A stretch of DNA of 64,000 nucleotides from Embleya sp045207785 (GCF_045207785.1 NZ_CP108777.1:1798001-1862000); one strand, 5' to 3'. Numbered from the stretch's first letter, positions 27,438-36,937 are shown. Made by a program: numbers and translations. Notes: generated by a model not told the origin, from the letters alone.

Positions 27438-29408
27438 ATGGCACGTCGACTGCGTCTCGAGGACCTCACCGCGATCGCGGTGCCGGAGGAGCCGGCCATC
27501 TCGCCGGACGGCTCGGAGATCGTCTACGTGCTCCGCAGGTGCGACCGGACCACCGAAGTCGCCGACGTCGACGAGCAGGAGCGGGACACGGACCGCGACG
27601 TTCGCGCCCTCTGGCGGGTGGCGACCGCCTGCGGTGGCCCCCGGCGGCTGACCGCAGGGCCCGCGGACACCGCGCCGGCCTACTCGCCGGACGGGGCGTG
27701 GATCGCGTTCCTGCGCGAGGTGGACGGTCGGCCGCAGGTGTGGCGACTCCCGCTCGACGGCGGTGACCCCGAGCAGTTGACCCGGCTGCCGCTGGGCGCG
27801 GGCTGCCCGGTGTGGAGCCCGGACGGGACGCGTCTGGCGTTCTCGGCGCTCGTGGAGAGCGGCGGTGCGGCTCCCGCCCACGCGCCGCTGGTCGCGGACA
27901 CGCTCGACTACCAGGTGGACGGCGTGGGCCTCGGCACCGGGCGGCGGCACGTCCACGTGCTCGACCTCGCCGCCGGATCGGTGGTCCCGGTCACCGAGGG
28001 CGAGTGGAACACGGGCGAGCCGGCGTGGTCACCCGGCGGCGATCGGCTCGCGTTCTCCGGTACGTACGGCCCGGACCCCGACCTGACCTGGCGGTCCGCC
28101 GCGTACGTGCTGGACCTGGCCAAGCCCGACGCGAGCCCCGAACCGGTGGGCTCGACCGAGGGCATGGCCGGTCCCGTCACGTGGGCCGGCGACGCGCTCC
28201 TGGTGGTCGGCCGGGATCGTCCGGCGGCCGGCCACCTGCGGCTGCTTCGGGTGTCGTTGGTCGGTCACCCGACCACGGATCTCGGTGCGCTGTTGGACCG
28301 CAATGTGATGCCCGGCAGCTCCGGCTACCCCGGCGCGCTGCCCCAGGTGACCCCGAAGGACCGGGCCGCGCTCTTTTGCGTGCGCGAGGCCGGTGAGACC
28401 CACCTGTACTCCGTCGACCTCGTCTCGGGACACCTCCGCGCCCTGGTCGAGGGCGCGGGCCGCTCGGTCTCGGGCGTCGCGGTGGCCCGTGCCGCCGAGT
28501 GCGCCGCGATCGTGCTGTCCACGCCCGACCGGTACGGCGAGATCGCGGTCGTGGACCCGGTGGCCGGCACCGAGCGGGTGCTCACCGCGCACGGCGCCGC
28601 CGCGCTCCCGGACGTCGAGCTGTACCCGGCGGTGGATCGCTACTTCACCATTTCCGACGGCGCCGAGGTCCATGGCCGGCTGATCCGCGATCCGCGCACG
28701 ACCGGCCCGAGTCCGCTGCTCCTGGACATTCACGGCGGCCCGCACAACGCGTGGGGCGGTGCGGCCGACCCGGTGCACCTGTACCACCAGGTGCTCGCCG
28801 AGCGCGGCTGGACGATCCTGCTGCTGAACCCGCGCGCCAGCGACGGCTACGGAGAGGACTTCTACCGGGCCGCGCTCGGCGCGTGGGGCGAGGCGGACCG
28901 CAAGGACTTCCTCGAACCGCTGGACCAGCTCGTCGCCGAAGGGGTGGCCGACCCGCACCGCCTCGCGATCGCCGGCTACAGCTACGGCGGATTCATGACC
29001 TGCTACCTCACCGCCCACGACGACCGATTCGCGGCGGCCGTGACCGGCGGCCCGGTGGCGGACCTCACCAGCATGGTCGGGACCTCCGACTTCGGCGCGT
29101 ACATGGCCGGCACGCAACTGGGCTCACCGCCCTGGGCGAACCCGGCCCGCTTCGCGGAGCTCAGCCCGCTGACCGAGGTCGCGAACGTCATGACCCCCAC
29201 CCTCGTGCTCCAGGGCACGGCCGACCGGCGCTGCCCGATGGGTCAGGCCCAGCAGTGGTTCACCGCGCTGCGCGAACGGCGGGTGCCGACCCGGCTCGTG
29301 CTGTACCCGGAGGCGTCGCACCTGTTCTTCCGGTGCGGCCGGCCCTCGCATCGGCTCGATTGGAACCGGCGGATCGTGGACTGGGTCGAACAGCACGCGG
29401 CGCCCTGA
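27438..29408 (+). CDS. S9 prolyl-oligopeptidase family serine peptidase
   Basis: The 656-residue enzyme has an N-terminal beta-propeller made of WD40-like (TolB-type) blades (AISPDGSEIVYVLR, AYSPDGAWIAFLR, VWSPDGTRLAFS) and a C-terminal alpha/beta hydrolase. The catalytic triad is Ser515 (GYSYGG), Asp596 (GTADRRC) and His628 (EASHLFF). No signal peptide is seen, so it should be cytoplasmic. It is close to acylaminoacyl-peptidase/dipeptidyl peptidase IV-type S9C enzymes that trim short peptides. CGGAGG lies 6 nt before the ATG. Its place downstream of peptide-use genes fits peptide turnover, but it is 7 kb from the importers. Confidence 0.9.
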   Translation: MARRLRLEDLTAIAVPEEPAISPDGSEIVYVLRRCDRTTEVADVDEQERDTDRDVRALWRVATACGGPRRLTAGPADTAPAYSPDGAWIAFLREVDGRPQVWRLPLDGGDPEQLTRLPLGAGCPVWSPDGTRLAFSALVESGGAAPAHAPLVADTLDYQVDGVGLGTGRRHVHVLDLAAGSVVPVTEGEWNTGEPAWSPGGDRLAFSGTYGPDPDLTWRSAAYVLDLAKPDASPEPVGSTEGMAGPVTWAGDALLVVGRDRPAAGHLRLLRVSLVGHPTTDLGALLDRNVMPGSSGYPGALPQVTPKDRAALFCVREAGETHLYSVDLVSGHLRALVEGAGRSVSGVAVARAAECAAIVLSTPDRYGEIAVVDPVAGTERVLTAHGAAALPDVELYPAVDRYFTISDGAEVHGRLIRDPRTTGPSPLLLDIHGGPHNAWGGAADPVHLYHQVLAERGWTILLLNPRASDGYGEDFYRAALGAWGEADRKDFLEPLDQLVAEGVADPHRLAIAGYSYGGFMTCYLTAHDDRFAAAVTGGPVADLTSMVGTSDFGAYMAGTQLGSPPWANPARFAELSPLTEVANVMTPTLVLQGTADRRCPMGQAQQWFTALRERRVPTRLVLYPEASHLFFRCGRPSHRLDWNRRIVDWVEQHAAP

Positions 29409-29439
29409 CCCCCGCCCCGGGCCCGGCCGGCCGCCCCAC

Positions 29440-30042
29440 TCAGCTGACCCGATGCCCGAACTCGGCCTCGAACGGCCCGAGTTCGGGCACACCGAACTCC
29501 GCCATCAGCGCGTCGAACGCGACGACCTTGTCCTCGCCGAAGCGCCGGATCTTCGCGGCGAAGGTCGCGGACCGCAGGAACCGCGGCGGGTTCGACTTGC
29601 TGTGGAACTTGTCCGCGTACATCACCAGCCGCTCCTCGGCCGACTCGGGGAGATAGTCGTCGACCGGGATCGGCAGGTCCTGGCTCAGCACGTCGTGCCG
29701 GGTCAACCCGACCCCGGTGTGGCACGAGCAGAACCGGTGCAGCACCTCCGGCAGGCCCTCCTTGCGCAGGATCTCCGCGCCGAGCAGGCCGTGCCGCACG
29801 TAGTTCGCGCCGTCGAGCCGCCCCTCGTCGTCGTACAGCCGGTACACGCCGATGTCGTGCAGCAGGCAGCCGGCCCGGACCAGATCGGCGTCGAGGCCCG
29901 CGCCGCCGGGACCGGCCAGGAGCTGTTCGGCGATCCGCCACACGATCCCGCAGTGCGTGTGCACCTTCTCGAACGCCGCGCGGGTGGGTGCGTACGCCTG
30001 GTGCAGGACGGTGATCTCGGCGACCGTCGGGAGCTGTGACAT
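29440..30042 (-). CDS. HD-domain phosphohydrolase
   Basis: The 200-residue protein has the metal-binding HD motif in AGCLLHDIGVYRLY, further His residues in YVRHG and SCHTGVG, and Asp in VMYADKFHSK, matching an HD domain. Such proteins are usually nucleotidases or phosphodiesterases. A TAGGCT box ends 6 nt before the ATG without a ribosome site (probable leaderless start). It is convergent with the S9 peptidase, 31 bp apart. Confidence 0.85.
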   Translation of the reverse strand: MSQLPTVAEITVLHQAYAPTRAAFEKVHTHCGIVWRIAEQLLAGPGGAGLDADLVRAGCLLHDIGVYRLYDDEGRLDGANYVRHGLLGAEILRKEGLPEVLHRFCSCHTGVGLTRHDVLSQDLPIPVDDYLPESAEERLVMYADKFHSKSNPPRFLRSATFAAKIRRFGEDKVVAFDALMAEFGVPELGPFEAEFGHRVS

Positions 30043-30492
30043 CCGGGGAGCCTAATGCCGTCGGGCCGGCCCCGGTGTGCTCACTGCGCCAAACGGCGAT
30101 CGCCCGCCCAGTGGGTCGCGCCGAGCTGGTCGGCGATCTCGGCCGGGATATCCCAGAACGCGCGGACCGAATCCACCAGTCCCGCCGCGTCCACGCGCAC
30201 GGCGTCAGGTCTAGCCGCGACCTCCTTGACTTGCAATGGGCATCGGAGTCCGGGGCGAACACATCGGCCGCCCGCGGAACGGACCGCCCACGGAATCGAT
30301 CGGCTGCGCGATCTCGCCGTCACATACTGCGAGTTCGGCACAGGCCGCGGTGCGCGGTACCCTCTTGTACGCCTGATGTTCGCCCACCCGATCCTGCGGG
30401 GGCATCCAGTGATCGCGCATCGTGGAGTGGCGACAGCCTTAGGGGCACCGTGAGCGTACGGTCGGCTCGTCGCTCGACCGACGTCCAATCAA
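30043..30492. other. Long intergenic region with possible minus-strand gene remnant
   Basis: This 450-bp stretch has no complete gene. On the minus strand, 30081 to about 30236 has strong G/C third-position bias and reads VDSVRAFWDIPAEIADQLGA, ending in a normal TGA. There is no convincing start: an AAGGAGG at about 30216-30222 is 20 nt from the only GTG. It looks like the 3' end of a decayed gene or an unrecognised short peptide gene. The right part (30240-30490) has lower coding bias and presumably holds the promoter of the P-loop gene. Confidence 0.4.
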
Positions 30493-30510
30493 GTGAACCA
30501 GGACACCGCG

Positions 30511-31152
30511 ATGACCCCGACCACGCTCGCAGGTCTCGACCCCACCGGGCGCGTCGACCGACACGCCTTCGTCGCGATCGAGGGCCCGCCGGGCGCCGGC
30601 AGTTCGGCGCTCGCGGACACGCTCGGTGTCGCGCTGGGCTGTACACCGATAGCCGGCCGTGCCGAACCGATTCGGCTCGCCACCCGGGCCGGGCACGGAC
30701 TGGGCCTGTCCGGGCTGCTCCGCGCCGACGAACTGGTCAAGCGGCAGCGGCTCGTCGGCCCGGCCGTCGTCGACACGTGGGCCACCAGCGTGGCCGCCGA
30801 CAGCGCGGCGATCTACCGCGCCGACAGCACCCGGCTCAGCGGTCAGGTCGCCGAGTACCGGGCCGTACTGGAGGAGCCGACCGTCACGGTCCACCTGACG
30901 GCCTCGGCCCGAACCCTGCGCGACCGGCTGTCCGCCCAGCGCAGCCTGTCCGCCGACGACCGCGGTTGGCTCACCCGTCGTGGCGCCCTCGAACGCGTCG
31001 CGGACGCCCACCGGGCCCTCGCGCACGACGTGGACACCCGGCACGCCATCGTGGTCGACATCGACAACCGCAGCGCGCAGGCGATCGCCGACGCGGTGAT
31101 CGCCGGCCTCAAGGCCCGCCACATCACCCTCGCCGACGCGACGGCGGCATAG
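30511..31152 (+). CDS. P-loop nucleotide-kinase-like protein lacking Walker A lysine
   Basis: The 213-residue protein has the shape of a thymidylate/deoxynucleoside-kinase-like P-loop protein: FVAIEGPPGAGSSALADTL at the N terminus, a middle TVTVHLTASARTLRDRL strand-helix and a C-terminal IVVDIDN strand. The Walker A reads GPPGAGSS, with Ser in place of the invariant Lys, so normal phosphate binding is doubtful. The ATG at 30511 has AGGA upstream; a GTG at 30493 is possible. The function is unknown; a regulatory or nucleotide-sensing role is possible. Confidence 0.7.
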   Translation: MTPTTLAGLDPTGRVDRHAFVAIEGPPGAGSSALADTLGVALGCTPIAGRAEPIRLATRAGHGLGLSGLLRADELVKRQRLVGPAVVDTWATSVAADSAAIYRADSTRLSGQVAEYRAVLEEPTVTVHLTASARTLRDRLSAQRSLSADDRGWLTRRGALERVADAHRALAHDVDTRHAIVVDIDNRSAQAIADAVIAGLKARHITLADATAA

Positions 31153-31231
31153 CCGCTGCGCCTCCTCCGGGTGGGCCCCGCCGCCGAGGAGGACGGGCGG
31201 GCCGCGGGTCGGCCGACTAGGGTGCCGGGAC

Positions 31232-31867
31232 ATGAGCGGTCACATGGGTCTGCGCGAGCGCAAGAAGCTTCGGACGGTCGAGACGATCTCCGAGACCGCC
31301 ATCTCGCTCTTCCTGGCGAAGGGCTTCGACGAGGTGTCGGTGGTGGAGGTGGCGCGGGCGGCCGAGGTCTCCAAGCCGACGCTCTTCCGCTACTTCCCGA
31401 CCAAGGAAGACCTCGTCCTGCACCGCTTCGCCGACCACCAGGACGAGGCCGGTCGGGTGGTGGCCGAGCGGCCCGAGGGCATGTCGGCGCTGGCGGCGCT
31501 GCGGGCGCACGTCCTGGCCGGGCTCGCCGCCCGGGATCCGGTGACCGGGCTGTGCGACGACGCCGAGGTGCTGGCGTTCCACCGGCTCCTGTACGGGACG
31601 CCGAGTCTGGTCGCGCGGCTGCACGCGTACACGGATCGGGCCGAGGAGGCGTTGGCCGGCGCGCTGGGCGGCCCGGACGAGATGGACGCGCGACTGGCGG
31701 CCGGACAGATCGTCGCGGTGCAGCGGATCCTGGCCCGGGAGAATTGGCGGCGGATCGCGGCGGGCGAGAGCGCGACCTCGCTGTACCCGGTCGCGGTCGC
31801 GGCGGCGGACCGGGCCTTCGACCAGCTCTCCGACGGGCTGCGTCGGTACGTGGAGACGCCGCCCTGA
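31232..31867 (+). CDS. TetR family transcriptional regulator
   Basis: The 211-residue regulator has a clear N-terminal TetR helix-turn-helix (ETAISLFLAKGFDEVSVVEVARAAEVSKPTLFRYFPTKEDL) and a helical ligand domain. TAGGGT at 31218-31223 ends 8 nt before the ATG with no ribosome site, so the mRNA is probably leaderless. The helD-like gene follows on the same strand after 106 bp with its own A/T-rich promoter, which this regulator may control. The ligand is unknown. Confidence 0.9.
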   Translation: MSGHMGLRERKKLRTVETISETAISLFLAKGFDEVSVVEVARAAEVSKPTLFRYFPTKEDLVLHRFADHQDEAGRVVAERPEGMSALAALRAHVLAGLAARDPVTGLCDDAEVLAFHRLLYGTPSLVARLHAYTDRAEEALAGALGGPDEMDARLAAGQIVAVQRILARENWRRIAAGESATSLYPVAVAAADRAFDQLSDGLRRYVETPP

Positions 31868-31924
31868 AACCGCGGCCCTGGCGACCGCGGCCTTTGGGAG
31901 CCTAGCCGGGAGGCACGGAGCTGA

Positions 31925-31973
31925 AAACGTAACCGAGTAACATTATTGACTTGGTTGCATTATTATCATCGTC
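31925..31973 (+). promoter_or_regulatory. A/T-rich promoter of helD-like gene
   Basis: This is an isolated A/T-rich block in G/C-rich DNA: two GTAAC units at 31929-31941, two CATTATT units, and TATTAT at 31961-31966 ending 7 nt before the ATG. There is no Shine-Dalgarno sequence. It looks like the promoter of a leaderless mRNA with possible operator repeats. No rifamycin-associated element could be identified by eye. Confidence 0.55.
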
Positions 31974-34070
31974 ATGACGTCACTCGATCATGAACTGGGT
32001 AGGGAGCGGACCTACCACGAAGCGTGCCGCGAGGCGATGGCCGCGATGGTCGAGGGCGCCGCCGAACACGTGATCACCGGCGCGGACGTCTCCGCCTCCG
32101 GAGCCGACGCCGAGGCCCTCGGCTACACCCTGCGCAGCCGGGCCAAGGAGATGGGCGAACTCCCGGAGACCCCGCTGTTCTTCGGCCGGCTGGACTTCGA
32201 CCGGACCGAGGCGGCCGGTGACCACCGGGGCCGCCGCTATCACATCGGCCGCCGCCGGATCACCACCGACCTGGCCGCCCCGCCGCTGGTCGTGGACTGG
32301 CGGGCGCCGATCTCCCGGGCGTTCTACCGCGCGAGCGCACGCGATCCACACGGCGTCGCGGTCCGCCGCCGCTTCGGCTGGGCACCGTGGAGCGTGGGCG
32401 CGTCCGAGGACCTGACCAGCCTGGAGGACGAGCACCTCGGCAGCGCCGCCGCACCCGGCACGGACCCCGTCGGCGCCATCGACGGCACGGGCAGCCCCGG
32501 CGGGATCCTGGCCGGTGAGATCGGCCGGCCGCGGTTCGGCCCCATGCGCGACATCGTCGCGACGATCCAGCCCGAACAGGACGACCTGGTCCGCCGCGAA
32601 CTCGCCGCGTCCATCTGCGTCCAGGGCGCGCCGGGCACCGGCAAGACGGCGGTCGGCCTGCACCGCGCGGCGTTCCTGCTCTACACCTACCCACAGCGCA
32701 TCCAGCGCGGCGGGCTGCTGATCGTCGGCCCCAACCGGGCCTTCCTCCACTACATCTCCGAGGTGCTGCCGGCCCTCGGCGAGACCGGCATCCGCCAGTC
32801 CACGATCGACGACGAGGTTGGTCGACACCCGATCCGGAGCCGGGACACCCCGGCCGCCGAGGTGGTCAAGCACGACGCGCGGATGGCGGACGTGCTGCGC
32901 CGCGCGCTGTACTCGCGCGTCACCACGCCGCTCGAACCGGTGGTCGTCCCGGACGGCGCGTACCGTCGCCGGATCACGCCGGCCGAACTCGCGGACATCG
33001 TCGCGGGGGCCGCGGCCGAGGACACGCCGTACGAGGTCGGCCGCGAACGCGTGCGGGCCCGCGCGGTGCGTGTGCTGCAGCGGCAGGCCGAGCGCAACTC
33101 CGGCCCACCGAGCGGGGATTGGCTGCGCCGGATGGGTCGGTCCAAGGGCGTCGGCGGGTTCGTCGACCGGTCGTGGCCGAAAGCCTGCCCCGAGCAGGTC
33201 GTCGCCGAGCTGCTCACCGATCCGGCCGCGCTCGCCGCCGCGGCCGACGGCGTCCTGACGGCGGCCGAGCAGCAGGCGATCCGGTGGACGAAGCCGCCGC
33301 GCTCGTGGAAGAGCGCGCGGTGGTCGAGCGCCGATCTGGTGCTCCTCGACGAGGTCGCCGGCCTGATCGAGCGGCCCGCGGCCTACGGCCACGTCGTGGT
33401 GGACGAGGCACAGGACCTGTCCCCGATGCAGTGCCGCGCGCTGGGCCGGCGGATCGGCTTCGGCTCGGTGACGGTACTGGGCGACCTGGCCCAGGGGACC
33501 ACGCCGTGGTCGGCGCGCGACTGGCCCGAACTGCTGACCCACCTCGGCCGGCCGGACGCCACGGTGGCCCCGCTGACCGTCGGCTTCCGGGTGCCGGCGG
33601 TGATCGTCGCGCTCGCGAACCGGCTCCTGGGCACGCTCGACGTCGACGTGCCGGCCGCCCGGTCGCTGCGCGAGGACGGCGAGCTGAGCATCCGCGAGGT
33701 GGCCGACCTGCGCGCGGCGACCGTCGACGCGGTCCGCGCCGCGCTGGCCCGCGAGGGCTCGATCGGCGTGATCGCCGACGCCACCGAGACCGCGCACCTG
33801 CGCGCCGCCCTGGTCGCGGCCGGCATCGCGACCACCACCGCCGACGACCCGGACCCCACCGGCGGGGCCCGCGTCACGGTGCTGCCCGCGACACTGGCCA
33901 AGGGCCTCGAATACGACCACGTGGTGGCGGTCGAGCCGGCCGCGATCGTCGCCGCCGAGTCCCGCGGCCCCAGCCGGCTCTACGTGGTCCTCACCCGAGC
34001 CGTCTCCCGCCTCGACATCCTGCACCACCGACCCCTGCCGGCCGCGCTGGTACTCGCGCCGGGGCGGTGA
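31974..34070 (+). CDS. helD: HelD-like RNA polymerase-recycling ATPase (UvrD superfamily)
   Basis: The 698-residue superfamily 1 motor protein has an N-terminal coiled region, Walker A GAPGTGKTAVGLHRAAFLLY near residue 220, helicase motif II VVVDEAQDLSPMQ near residue 475, and motif VI YVVLTRAVSRLDI near the end. The arrangement, with a DWRAPISRAFYRA-type block before the P-loop, is that of HelD proteins, not DNA-repair UvrD. HelD enters RNA polymerase channels and frees stalled enzyme; actinomycete relatives (HelR) protect against rifamycins. A role in antibiotic tolerance is inferred from family, not shown here. Confidence 0.85.
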   Translation: MTSLDHELGRERTYHEACREAMAAMVEGAAEHVITGADVSASGADAEALGYTLRSRAKEMGELPETPLFFGRLDFDRTEAAGDHRGRRYHIGRRRITTDLAAPPLVVDWRAPISRAFYRASARDPHGVAVRRRFGWAPWSVGASEDLTSLEDEHLGSAAAPGTDPVGAIDGTGSPGGILAGEIGRPRFGPMRDIVATIQPEQDDLVRRELAASICVQGAPGTGKTAVGLHRAAFLLYTYPQRIQRGGLLIVGPNRAFLHYISEVLPALGETGIRQSTIDDEVGRHPIRSRDTPAAEVVKHDARMADVLRRALYSRVTTPLEPVVVPDGAYRRRITPAELADIVAGAAAEDTPYEVGRERVRARAVRVLQRQAERNSGPPSGDWLRRMGRSKGVGGFVDRSWPKACPEQVVAELLTDPAALAAAADGVLTAAEQQAIRWTKPPRSWKSARWSSADLVLLDEVAGLIERPAAYGHVVVDEAQDLSPMQCRALGRRIGFGSVTVLGDLAQGTTPWSARDWPELLTHLGRPDATVAPLTVGFRVPAVIVALANRLLGTLDVDVPAARSLREDGELSIREVADLRAATVDAVRAALAREGSIGVIADATETAHLRAALVAAGIATTTADDPDPTGGARVTVLPATLAKGLEYDHVVAVEPAAIVAAESRGPSRLYVVLTRAVSRLDILHHRPLPAALVLAPGR

Positions 34071-34248
34071 CCTCTCCCCCGGCCCCGGCCGGTCCGGGGC
34101 GTGGCCACCCGTTCGCGGGTGTCGGGCGGCAGACTGGAGGTGGGGAATCTAGCGTGTGTAGTGCCGGCGCCGAGAACCGGTGAATTTTCCGGTCGCGGCA
34201 CCGGGGCGGGCGGTGGATTGCGTCGGTGGATCGACCCGGGAGGGCAGG

Positions 34249-34962
34249 ATGACGGGCGCGACGTACGAGATCCCGATCATGATCGTCGGGGATTCGATCA
34301 GCCACGGCAGCAGCGGGCACTGGACCTGGCGCTACCGGCTGTGGCGGCATCTGCGCGCGCACGATGTCCGGCTCGACCTGGTCGGGCCCAAGACCGGGCT
34401 CGACAACGTGGACCCCGACGGCACCACCTACGCCGATCCGGACTTCGACACCTATCTTGCCGAGAAGGACGCGATCGAGGCCAAGGTCGCCGAGCACCGG
34501 CCCGAGTACCTGCTCGTGCTGCTCGGCATCAACGACCTGCTCTGGCATCCGGTCGAGCCGCCGCGGTTCGAGGCCGACCTGCGCGAGTTCGTCGCGAACG
34601 CCCGGCGCGCCGATCCTCGACTGCGGATCGTCGTGGGCCGGATCCTGCCCACCCGTAAGGCCGGCGACGAGCCGGAGTTCGCCGCCCGGGTCGCCGCCTC
34701 CAACGACCGGATCGAGGCGGTCGCGGCCGACCTGAACACCGACGAGGCGCCGCTGGTCGTGGCGCGGACCGACGCCGAGTTCGTCGCCGCCGAGCACACT
34801 TGGGACGGCACCCACCCGAACCCGGCCGGCGAGTACCGGATCGCCGCCGCCTTCGCCGACATCCTCGCCGCCGCCTTCGGCTTGGGCGCCCACTACCCCC
34901 GCCCCTTCCCCCGGATCGCCGACACCCCCACGGCGGCGAACTCGAATACGCCGACGGACTGA
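34249..34962 (+). CDS. SGNH/GDSL-family hydrolase
   Basis: The 237-residue esterase-like protein has block I VGDSISHG with the nucleophile Ser, block III GINDLLW, and block V DGTHPN with catalytic Asp and His. No signal peptide is visible, so it should be cytoplasmic. GGAGGG precedes the ATG. The family removes acyl groups from lipids, carbohydrates or small molecules; the substrate is unknown. Confidence 0.88.
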   Translation: MTGATYEIPIMIVGDSISHGSSGHWTWRYRLWRHLRAHDVRLDLVGPKTGLDNVDPDGTTYADPDFDTYLAEKDAIEAKVAEHRPEYLLVLLGINDLLWHPVEPPRFEADLREFVANARRADPRLRIVVGRILPTRKAGDEPEFAARVAASNDRIEAVAADLNTDEAPLVVARTDAEFVAAEHTWDGTHPNPAGEYRIAAAFADILAAAFGLGAHYPRPFPRIADTPTAANSNTPTD

Positions 34963-34980
34963 CCGAGGGCGCGGGCGGGC

Positions 34981-36627
34981 CTACAGGGGGCGGTCCGGGT
35001 CCTCCTCGATCACCAGGCCCTCGTACGGTTCCATTCGGACGGCGCTGGGGACCGGCTCGCCGGCGCGGGGTCCGGCCGTACTGACGCGGATGGTGCCGGT
35101 CGCGGGGAGGGACGCGGGGGCGTTGCCCAGGTTGAGGGCCACGGTGAGGGTGCCGCGATGCCAGGTGAGGATGTCGCCTCGGAGCGGGAGCAGCGTCATC
35201 GGGCCGGTCGCCAGGTCCGGGAGCGTGCGGCGCAGGGCGATCAGGTCACGGCACAGGTTCAGGGTGGACATGGGGTCCTCGCGCTGGTCGGCGACGTTGA
35301 GGCCGGGGCCGCCGGCGATCGGCAGCCATGGTCGTGCGGACGTCGAGAAGCCGCCGTCGGGGCCGCCGTCCCACTGCATGGGAGTGCGGCCGGCGTCCCG
35401 GTGTCCGTGCGGTTCGGCCAGGTCGCGGACGCTGTGGGTGAGCAGTTCGGCGCCGGGCTCGACCATGCCGATCTCGTCGCCGTAGTAGAGCACCGGCGTA
35501 CCACGCAGCGTCAACAGCAGGAGCAGGGCGCAGCGGACGGCGGCCGGCTCGCCGCGGCACCAGCGGGTCGCGGCGCGGCCGTCGCCGTCGTGGGTCGACA
35601 TCGCCCACACCGGCCACGCGTCGGCGGGCAGCCGATCCAGGGTGCGGCCGATGACCTCGTGCAGCGCGGGCGCGGTGAAGCGGGCCTGGAGGAAGGGCAC
35701 GTTCCACGCCAGGTGGAGTTCGTCCGAGCCGTTGCCGTAGTACGCGGCCAACGCGTCCACGGACGGCACCCACGTCTCGCCGAACAGCAGCCGTGCCGAG
35801 CGGTATTCCTCGCCGAGCGCGCGCCAGTGCCGGATCGCCTCGTGCACCCGCGGGTGGCCGCCGCTGTGCGCGAACCGCCGCCCGAGGGCGCGTTCCGTCG
35901 TGCCGTCCTGTTCGGTGGCCGGCGGATCGTCCCGGAACTCCGGGTCGTGGAACAGCGTTTGCAGGGCGTCGATCCGCACGCCCGCGACGCCGCGGTCGAA
36001 CCAGAAGCGCAGGATCTCGTCGAACTCGGCGCGGACCGCCGGGTTCCACCAGTTCAGCTTCGGCTGGTGCGGCGAGAAGCTGTGCAGGTAGTACTCGCCG
36101 GTCGCGGGGTCCAGGGTCCAGGCCGGGCCGCCGAAGTGGCTGAGCCAGTTGTTGGGCGCCCCGCCGTCCGGCGCCGGCGGGCGCCACACGTAGTAGTCCC
36201 GGAACGGCGACGTCGTGGCGGACCGCGACGCGGCGAACCAACGGTGCTCGTCGCTGGTGTGGCTGGGCACGAGGTCCATCAGCACGCGCACCCCGAGCCG
36301 CTCGGCGATCTCGATCAGTCGTTGCAGGTCCTCGTGGTCGCCGAAGTCGGGATGCACCCCTCGGTAGTCGGCGATGTCGTAGCCCCAGTCGTGGTCCGGG
36401 GACGGCATCGTGGGGTTGAGCCACAGGCCGTCGACGCCGAGCCAGGCGAGATGTTCCAGCTTCTCGATGATGCCCGCGAGATCCCCGAAGCCGTCGGCGT
36501 TCGTGTCCTTCCACGACCGCGGATAGGCGTTGTAGACCACGCCTCCACGCCACCACGGGTCCGGATCCGGGGAAGGATCCCGCTGGTCGGGCACTGTCGG
36601 GTCGGTAGCGCCGGAGGAGGTCGTCAC
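34981..36627 (-). CDS. GH13 alpha-glucosidase
   Basis: The 548-residue cytoplasmic GH13 TIM barrel is of the oligo-1,6-glucosidase/alpha-glucosidase group (subfamily 23/30-like). The four conserved regions are seen: DLVPSHTSDEH, GVRIDALQ with the nucleophile Asp, FGETW with the acid/base Glu, and STHDGDG with the third Asp (usually NHD; here THD). It releases glucose from the ends of maltooligosaccharides, isomaltose or trehalose-like sugars. The start at 36627 is GTG, and no sugar importer is adjacent. It is convergent with the SGNH gene, 18 bp apart. Confidence 0.9.
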   Translation of the reverse strand: MTTSSGATDPTVPDQRDPSPDPDPWWRGGVVYNAYPRSWKDTNADGFGDLAGIIEKLEHLAWLGVDGLWLNPTMPSPDHDWGYDIADYRGVHPDFGDHEDLQRLIEIAERLGVRVLMDLVPSHTSDEHRWFAASRSATTSPFRDYYVWRPPAPDGGAPNNWLSHFGGPAWTLDPATGEYYLHSFSPHQPKLNWWNPAVRAEFDEILRFWFDRGVAGVRIDALQTLFHDPEFRDDPPATEQDGTTERALGRRFAHSGGHPRVHEAIRHWRALGEEYRSARLLFGETWVPSVDALAAYYGNGSDELHLAWNVPFLQARFTAPALHEVIGRTLDRLPADAWPVWAMSTHDGDGRAATRWCRGEPAAVRCALLLLLTLRGTPVLYYGDEIGMVEPGAELLTHSVRDLAEPHGHRDAGRTPMQWDGGPDGGFSTSARPWLPIAGGPGLNVADQREDPMSTLNLCRDLIALRRTLPDLATGPMTLLPLRGDILTWHRGTLTVALNLGNAPASLPATGTIRVSTAGPRAGEPVPSAVRMEPYEGLVIEEDPDRPL

Positions 36628-36687
36628 ATACCAGTAGTACCCGCTCGCCCACCACGAACATGGGCGCCGGTCGTGCGGGCCGCGCCG

Positions 36688-36800
36688 GCCGGGCCGGTCA
36701 CATCGTCGCGCGGGCCGGCCGCCGGATCCTGCTCGACTTCCGGCGGCCGGGCCGGTCGCATCGTCGCGCGGGCCGGCCGCCGGATCCTGCTCGACTTCCG
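36688..36800. repeat. 58-bp-period direct repeat, two copies
   Basis: Two copies of about 55 bp (36688-36742 and 36746-36800) differ at one base over the core, each holding GCCGGCCGCCGGATCCTGCT. They fill the middle of the 310-bp gap between the GH13 start and the methyltransferase stop. The rest of that gap (36801-36937) shows no gene. Confidence 0.8.
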
Positions 36801-36937
36801 CACCCCGAGCCCGGGCAAGTCCTGACCGGGTCGTTTCCGACCGGGACCCGCCGTGACGTCGCCGTCACATCCGCGGCCTGCCGAGCCGGCCCGATCCGGT
36901 CTGCCCGCCCGATCCGGTCCGCCCGCCACTCGGCGAC

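Noticed and set aside
31974..34070. UvrD/PcrA DNA repair helicase
   Set aside because: The length, the DWRAPISRAFYRA block before the P-loop and the shortened motor domains fit HelD rather than a DNA helicase.
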